Below, one piece after another: positions 57,718 to 64,000 of a stretch of 64,000 nucleotides of DNA; position 1 is the first letter of the stretch; the number at the start of each line of letters is the position of its first letter. The position numbers and the translations under genes are program-made. The stretch is from NCBI GenBank assembly GCA_019677205.1, contig JAAMXY010000028.1, positions 1-64,000 on the forward strand. The letters run 5' to 3'. This DNA is from Pinguiococcus pyrenoidosus. Its lineage: Eukaryota > Sar > Pinguiophyceae > Pinguiochrysidales > Pinguiochrysidaceae. The notes below the pieces were generated by a model. That model was not told where the DNA came from, ran no database searches, and saw only the letters and a program-made list of their open reading frames with translations.

Positions 57718-59595
57718 TTACTCAACACAAAGCGGGTACTTTGCGAGCTTGACACGCTCCATCAAGGCCGTGGCCTCCTCAAAGGCCTCCCCGCCGGCCG
57801 CCTTGGGCCCTTCCCGCAACGACGAGTCGCATCTCTGCCGGGCTACCAAGGAAGCGAATCGGCCTGCTTCCTCCGCGCTGATCTGCTCTTCTGGCCACGT
57901 GGAGGCCAGGACGAATCCGCCCACGAGTGCATCCCCGGCTCCGTTGGTGTTGACCGTCGCGCCCTCTGAGACCCTGCCGAAAGGAGGACAGCACCAAGGA
58001 CACCACGAAGGACACCACGAAGTCAGCGACGCCTCGTAACTCTGGCCTGACGAGGGTAACAAGAAGCGGGGCATGTATCTCTGCCAGATCAAGCACCTGT
58101 AGGCTGGGATGTGGAGTGCAGAGCCTGGTTTCCAGGCTGGCACATGTCCTCGGGCGCGACGGAGACGATCTGCATCGCGCGTCACCGCAATGATGGATCC
58201 CTTGGCGCCTATGTCATCGTTTGCAAGAACAGAGGAATCGCATTAAGAGGTCGAGGATTCGCATCAAGAGGTCGAGGATTCGGGGCAGGGCGCTGAATGG
58301 ACTGATCAAAAGTGGTACCTATTGAAAGGAGGACGACAGCCACCCCCTGTTCATGAAGTTTCCTGATCGCAGCTTTTCTCGCTGCTGACAAGACGGGCAC
58401 GGCATCGAGGTCGTCGTCGATGCGCGCTCTCTTTGCCGTGTCCTCATCTCCGGCAAGGATGTCAGCTTCGTCCTCATTGAGGTGCAAGACGTCGACGCTT
58501 GGGAGACAGGGAGTGAGAATGCCGTCGGAGTGGGTCTCCTCGGTCACGCCGTTGAGGTCGACGCTGAGCAGCGCCTTCGGAAAGAGGCTCCTGCACTCTT
58601 CCAGGAGGCTTTTTAGGGTCTCCCCGCGCAGTCTTTGGAGCAGATGAGGATAGCCGAAGTGGAAGTTTGTGACAAGCGGTCGCTCCGCTTGGGGAAGCTT
58701 TTCCCGGAGCTGCTCCTGCATCTCCTCGAGGCTATACTGCTCGTTTGCCGCCAGGTTGACGAAGCAGCCCTAGTAGACGTTGCATGCCCTCAGCGCCATG
58801 AGCATTGCTTGATTCTTGCAAAGATGCTCTTCTCGGCGCGGCGCCCTCCTTACCCTGCCACCGGCCCGGTATATGGGCAGCACTGCAAGACTGGTCATCA
58901 CGCCCTGGCTGCGCAGCACCAGGGCGTCGTCCACGCGGGATGCGGTGAGCTGCCCCACCAAGATGTCGGCGTGCGGGTCGTCACCAACCTTCGTGGCGGC
59001 GTAGACCTTGCATCCCGACGCCACGGCAACATAAAATGCATAAGCGCAGGAACGCGGGTGATGAAGCATCCAGACGCGCAGCTCCTCACCTTTGCACGCT
59101 GATCCAGCTGCGCCAACGCCGTCGCGGTCATGCTGGTGGAGCCGCCTGAGCAGTACTCCAGTTTGTCAAACGTGTGAATCGCCTTGACAGAACAAAACAA
59201 GAAATGAAAAAAATGGAGGGAAGGGTTGTGAGTTGCAGCTGACCTCCTTCCATTGCTCCCTCTGTTTCGTTTTGATGGTTGTCGCTTGCGTTTATGGTTG
59301 TCACTTGTGAGTTTGCCTTGTGAGTTTGCTTTTGCTTTTGCTTTTGCTTTTGCTTTTGCTTTTGCTTTGGCTTTTGCTTTTGCTTTTGCGTGTACATGTG
59401 CGTGTACATGTGCGTGTACATGTGCGTGTACATGTGCTTGTGCTTGTGCTTGTGCATGTGCTTGTGCTCGTGCTTGTGCTACATTGGCCATACCTCTTTG
59501 CCGCCGCTACTCGTGTCCAGCAGCTGCATGTCCAGGCAGCTCAGGCCAGCGCAGATGATCACCCGATCAGGCAATGGCGCTGGGTCCGTTGCCAT
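57718..59595 (-). CDS. PfkB-family carbohydrate/nucleoside kinase
   Basis: Six exons (59494-59595, 59090-59182, 58854-59006, 58319-58769, 58097-58208, 57718-57973) join in frame to 388 residues from the ATG at 59595. The N-terminal PfkB motif is DRVIICAGLSCLDMQLLDT. EYCSGGSTSMTATALAQL gives the Gly-Gly substrate loop, followed by KVGDDPHADILVGQL and VNLAANEQYSLEEM. The second PfkB signature with the catalytic Asp is VNTNGAGDALVGGFVL near the C-terminus. The enzyme transfers phosphate from ATP to a sugar or nucleoside hydroxyl. The substrate cannot be named; the layout is closer to adenosine kinase/ribokinase-like proteins than to bacterial fructokinases. Intron 1 carries two repeat arrays. 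Confidence 0.88.
59313..59480. repeat. Two adjacent simple repeats in PfkB intron 1
   Basis: A TTTTGC-type 6-bp repeat at about 59325-59390, then a 12-bp repeat (gtacatgtgcgt) and a 6-bp gtgctt repeat to about 59480. All lie between exons 59494-59595 and 59090-59182. Confidence 0.9.
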
Positions 59596-61017
59596 GACGG
59601 AGAGAGGGTCGTGGCCCAGAGGATGCAAGGTAAGTAGCGAGAGTCCACCCAGCAGCAGGCAGGCCGAGGATCGGCGCATCCAAGCCGGCAATCCTAGTTT
59701 GATCCAAGCAACCAGGAGAAAAGAGAAGTCCCGCTCAGCGCGCCAGTGCGCCCGAAGCCTCGGATGGCTCCGCGGTGCAAGGGAGGAGCAAAACGGGCCC
59801 GGGGTTTCAGGTCTGTGGCGCCTCGAAGCGAGGTGCCACTTCAGTCGTCATTCCCGTCGTCGCGGAAGTCAGCGGTCGGGTTGATGAATTCTGTCAACGC
59901 GAAGCTGACAAGTCATTGACTGACCTCGTGGGACGGACGAGCGAAACGTCCGGGGAAACGAGCCCGGCTTTCCGTTTCATGCTGCAAGCCACGTGGTGGA
60001 GCTTGGAGGCGGGAAGATCAGGACGTTTCAAGTGCCTGGCCCGAGCACGGAGCTGCCAGCGCAGAAGTGCAGCAGCTGCTGCGCCTGCTGCTGCACGCGG
60101 ATTGGTCCCTGTCGCGCTGCAGCGGGCCAAACCGCGTCTCCGGTGACGCTCCGGGATGTAGTGGATGTGCTTCGTTCCGCGCGCGGAGTGGTGGGCGGGA
60201 AGTGCCGCGATCGACAGCCAAGGAAATGCCATGACGAGGCTTCGGAAGGCGCGCCGCGAATGACGCGCCCGGGTTGCTGCGCAAGGCTCATCCCGCCGCG
60301 GGCTGCGGATTGGGCAGCTGGAGACCCAGCTGCTTGACGTGCTCAGCTACTTGAATCCCCAGGCCAATGGAATCCAGGAAAGCTGCTTGAGGAGCCACTT
60401 GCCCTTGTGACTTATTCAAGCTGGCCTGTGTCCTATGCCTCCGACGCGCAGACGCTCGCGCGAATCCCGCGCTTATTGCCCGGAATACAGGAACACTGGC
60501 TGCTTGTCAACTTGCTGTTGGAGCCACGTTGGCTGGGATTCTGCTGCTGTCTTCTACCGCTGCTGTGGACTGCTGGAGGAAAGCTCCAAAGGGAGACATA
60601 CGACAGGCCTTCAGGCTCCCCAACAAGCGCTTCCCGCGACTCGATTCTCGCCCTCTCAGTCCTCAGTGATCCGCACGTCGTGTCCACTCGCAGCTGCTGG
60701 GTGGCGCGCGAGCACACGAGCGCCCAGTGGCGTCTACAGCGACGCGATTCGCGCGCGAGAGCATCGGCTCCAGGCCCGCTTGCGGCTTCAGCCCGCGTCG
60801 AGCGCGTTTCCCCGCGACTCGCTCCGGCCGTCGCGAGCGTGAAACGTCGCCAGGCGCCTCCGCGCCAAGTAAGACGGCGCACTCCGCAGCCGGACCATGC
60901 GCTGGCGCCGGTGGGGCCGCGCGAACAACCTCGACGTCTCCCAGGAGTAAAAGCAAAGGGCAGCCCGTTGCGCCCGCCCCAGCTTGGCCGGCTGCGGCGT
61001 CTCGGGCGCCGAATCTC
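59596..61017. other. Long head-to-head spacer (PfkB / KWT-domain gene)
   Basis: 1.4 kb without a gene that can be supported. Open frames on both strands are Arg/Ala/Ser-rich and unlike any family. An upstream exon of the KWT gene could lie in the last 300 bp, where the frame is open but lacks an ATG. Confidence 0.45.
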
Positions 61018-63597
61018 ATGTCCTTCGCGCAGGCTTTCCCCTCGGTGGGGCCGGTGGGCATGGTGTCGGCGCTGTCGCCCAGAAACGCAGAGGAATTCCA
61101 ACGATACCAGCGGAAGCTCGTCGCGGACATGCAGCAGCAGGCCACCGCGCAGTCCCTCCGCGGCAACGCTCTGGGAGCGCTGTCGGGCAACCCCGCCGCA
61201 GTGGGACAGCTGGGCCTCGGCTTCTTCCCCGCCCAGGCCAACCCGCGCCCCGCGCAGATGCCGAACGCAGAAGAGTTCGCCGCGCGGCAGCTGCGCAGGG
61301 GCAAATGGACGACCGAAGAGGAGAACTACGCCAAGATGCTCATCGAATGTTTCAAGGTAAGGCAGCCAGGCCTCCACGCCACAGAATGCCTCGGAGTAGA
61401 ATGGGAAACGAGCACCTCTCGCTGCAACGACCTGGAGAGACTGAGGAGCAAAGGAGAATGCCCCCTTTAACCGCAGCGCCCTCTGCAGGACGGAACGTTG
61501 CAAGACGCGGAGAACGGCACGACGCTTCGCTGCTATCTGAGTCGCAAGCTGAACTGTGCCCCCATGCGCATCTCCAAGAAGTATGCGGGCATGTCCATCG
61601 GGAAGCTGATCTACGCGTCCAAGGTGACGAAGGTGACGAAGGCAAAGGAGATAGAGAAGACGGGCGCCGACGATCGGCAGAATCAGGGGCCGAGTCCGAT
61701 GCAGGACCAGAGCAGCGCTCCAGACGAGAAGGACGCGACCGGCGTGAAGACCGAGGGCGGCCAGAAGGAAGATCAAGGCGCAGAAGAGAGCGCCGAGAGC
61801 CGCGACGAGGCCGCGACAGATGCCGATTCCAAGCAGGCGGAAGCGGCGCGAGCCCTCGCGGCCGCCGCGGAGTCCAAGCGATCGGAAGCCTCCCGCGCCG
61901 CGGCCACGCGCTCGGAGAAGCTCGCGCGGCTGGAGAAGCAGTTCCACGACACCGTTCGACGGGAGGCCGTCGTGCTCAAGAACGTCAAAGACGCCTCGGC
62001 GATACGGTGGAATCAAGTCATGAATCCCCTGCTCGGAGGCGGCTTGTACGGCACGGCAGGCGCAGCGCAGCAAGCGTTCAGCGGAGCCGCCCTACTGGCG
62101 TCGGGAAAGCAGATCGTAGCGAAGATGAATCAGCCTCGAAAGCAGCAGAGCGAGAAGTCCGCAGCGCAAGCTCCGGCGGGTGCGTCCAAACCTCAGCACG
62201 CAGCCAAGGACAAGCGCACCGAGCAGCTTGCGACCAAGTCGACTTCAGGGAAGAGTAGCTCTAGCCAGAGCGTGGATGTAAATAAGGAAGACGCGCTCGA
62301 AGATGTACTAGCGGATGCCTTGAAGGCCATAGAAGAGGTTCCTCTGCTCTCCACCACAGGGTCGGCACGAGGAAATGGAAGAGACACGAAGAGCTTTGGA
62401 TCCTCGGGAGCCTCCGCGCAGGATGACAGTGTGCTGGCAGGGCCGTTCCAGGATCTCTCGTCTCGGCAGATGGAGATTGCGTCGCAGCTTACGGTGGAAG
62501 TGCCGACGGGCCAAGGCCAGGGCCAGGGTCAGGGCCAGGGCCAGGGCCAGGGTCAGGGCCAGGGTCAGCGCCAGGGCCAGGATGGGCAGGGTGATCAAAG
62601 ATTGGTCGCGGAAGCTGATTCCACCGGGCAGCGATACGACGCGAAGAGCAATCCCTTGGGCGTCGTCCAGGAGGGGATGCCCTTCAACGAGGAGTACGGC
62701 ACAGGCAACGGAAGGCTCGCTGCGAAGAATGCGACGGATCCGGCGTGTCTAAGGACTCTCCCGAACGACCCGCTCTTTGCGCAGGAGTTTGCGGATCTGG
62801 TGCGCTCGCATCCTCGGAATAGGCGCCAGGACGTGCAAGGCAGGAAGAACTCCAATCTCTCGGAGGAGAATCTTCGGGAGCATCGCCGCCTCCACGAAGA
62901 CCCGACGCCGAGGAAGCTAGCGCAGACGGGCGCAGCCCTTCGGAAGAGTGCGAGACTGTGTAGGGAAGCAGGCAGCGGTGGTCCATTTCCAGATGAGCGT
63001 CCCCGGCCCGTGCTGTGTGCCGCGGAGCAGGCGGACCGAGTGGGCCGTGGCTGTTTCCCCTCAAAGAGCACCTCTAGGACCAGCATGGACTCGTCGTCGT
63101 GGAGCGAGAACACTTCCGAGACGGAGCAGAAGTACAGGCAGATGGTAGGCAAGAAGCGCTCTAGATATCAGCTCGAAGGCAGCAACAGTGTCTGCTCGGA
63201 GAAGAGCGAGCCGTTTGGCACGCCCATCAGCCCGCCGTACGAGCGGGACGGGCTAGTCAAAGCATCGGCGATGCGATCCGCGCGGGATGCCTTCGAGGGC
63301 GGCACGAACCCCGGAGAAAGCCCCAGGCGGGCGGCGCGAGCTGGCAAGATGAGGGATGCGAAGGGCATTACAAAGGAGCCTTTGAGCTTCTCATCCGTCT
63401 TCGATACGTTGAGCTTCCCGGAGCTGCAGGCCGACGACGTCGACATCCTGTGGAAGAGCGATCGCGCGACTACGAATCCGCCGGCCAGAACGGGCTCGGC
63501 GCTCAAGTCCGACGAGAACTTGACCACGGACGACTTGGGCAGCTTTGGTGACAACGACTCTTGCTCAGCTTTCAGTTTCAGTCTATTTGCGGATTGA
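61018..63597 (+). CDS. KWT...MRISKK-domain protein (domain common in diatoms and relatives)
   Basis: Exons 61018-61356 and 61489-63597 join in frame to 815 residues from the ATG at 61018. The open frame extends upstream without ATG, so a 5' exon is possible. Residues about 90-150 carry the conserved domain: RRGKWTTEEENYAKMLIECF, LQDAENGTTLRCYLSRKLNC and APMRISKKYAGMSIGKLIY. I know this domain from diatoms and other stramenopiles; its biochemical role is unknown, though the Trp/basic layout hints at nucleic-acid or chromatin binding. The rest is charged and disordered, with a Gly-Gln repeat (62510-62580) and Ser-rich tail. A helix rich in Ala/Arg/Glu lies at about 260-310. Confidence 0.8.
62510..62580. 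repeat. 6-bp in-frame repeat encoding Gly-Gln
   Basis: About 11 copies of ggccag/ggtcag in the KWT-domain gene. Confidence 0.95.
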
Positions 63598-64000
63598 TGC
63601 CCTGGAGTCCTGAACATGATTCTGTTGGGGGGTTTCCCCTCTCCCTCGCTGAGACGCGGTTAGGACTCGGCCGTCGTGTGTCGATCACCGCTGAGGAGTA
63701 GACGGCGATGGCCTCTGGTAGCTCCGGGTAGCTCTCACGTAAGTACATGTTGCTCACAGAACGGCAACGTACGTAAAAATTGGAAGCGATGCTGGGCAAT
63801 GCATCCGCGCGGGGCTCAAGGGTGTGCTGTTGCTCCATTTGCCGGTCCTTGTTTTTTTGGGGGGTATCATTCAGGAACTATGGGAGTTCGATCAGCATGC
63901 TTGACGGCGGGCGTCAGAAGCTGTAGACCAAACAGAGAGGTCTGGAAGCCGAAGCGAACGGCGTTCCCCAGCAGACGCCGCACCGCCAGCGGCTCCCTCT
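63598..64000. other. Right-edge region; possible C-terminal end of a minus-strand gene
   Basis: 403 bp after the KWT gene. On the minus strand, 64000 down to about 63870 is open and reads RRLLGNAVRFGFQTSLFGLQ, then LLTPAVKHAD and a stop. It could be the last exon of a gene beyond the edge, which would fit the strand alternation, but no family is recognised. The rest shows nothing. Confidence 0.25.

Noticed and set aside
60433-62073. 546-codon minus-strand open frame across the KWT gene
   Set aside because: It overlaps the conserved KWT domain exon on the plus strand and has no family resemblance.

Overview
The window is nuclear DNA from a GC-rich, gene-dense eukaryote. Genes carry short spliceosomal introns (mostly about 60-140 nt) and encode typical eukaryotic proteins: cohesin, COP9 signalosome, PAF1 complex, AIF, V-ATPase, myosin, and RNA polymerase I/III subunits. 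No prokaryotic features, tRNAs, rRNAs, transposons or CRISPR arrays were seen. Three features favour a stramenopile or related SAR/haptophyte lineage, possibly algal: a MAP kinase with an N-terminal PH domain, a multidomain myosin with GYF/WW/MyTH4/SH3 modules, and a protein with the KWT...MRISKK domain abundant in diatoms. This placement is inference.

Layout, left to right: amino-acid transporter (-, runs off the left edge), METAP2 (+), BMT2 (-), RPAC1 (+), V-ATPase F (-), myosin (+), an 87-base N gap, PH-MAPK (-), AIF (+), SBPase (-), SGF29 (+), a pseudogene fragment of synergin, a DRAM/FRAG1-like membrane protein (-), an E2-like/PP2C fusion (+), NBS1 (-), PAF1 (+), RAD21 (-), MOCS1A (+), CSN2 (-), a type II membrane protein (+), an ARM-repeat protein (+), RidA (-), a coiled-coil/WW protein (+), a gamma-synergin-like EH protein (-), a GOST-like 7TM protein (+), a large multi-exon glycosyltransferase (-), GatC (+), AFG1-like ATPase (-), a PPGG-motif protein (-), a RING/TFIIS-central-domain protein (+), a PfkB kinase (-), and the KWT-domain protein (+).

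Gene order is almost perfectly strand-alternating: 27 of 29 neighbour junctions change strand. Genes therefore form head-to-head pairs that share a short promoter region, often marked by an AT-rich island, and tail-to-tail pairs with very short gaps (28, 44, 59 and 59 bp in four cases). No metabolic cluster or operon is apparent; neighbours are functionally unrelated.

Exon structures were built by eye from protein-family conservation, reading frame and GT...AG signals. Nearly all proposed junctions keep frame exactly, but none is supported by transcript data. Many proposed donors read GTNCG rather than GTNAG, which is worth checking.
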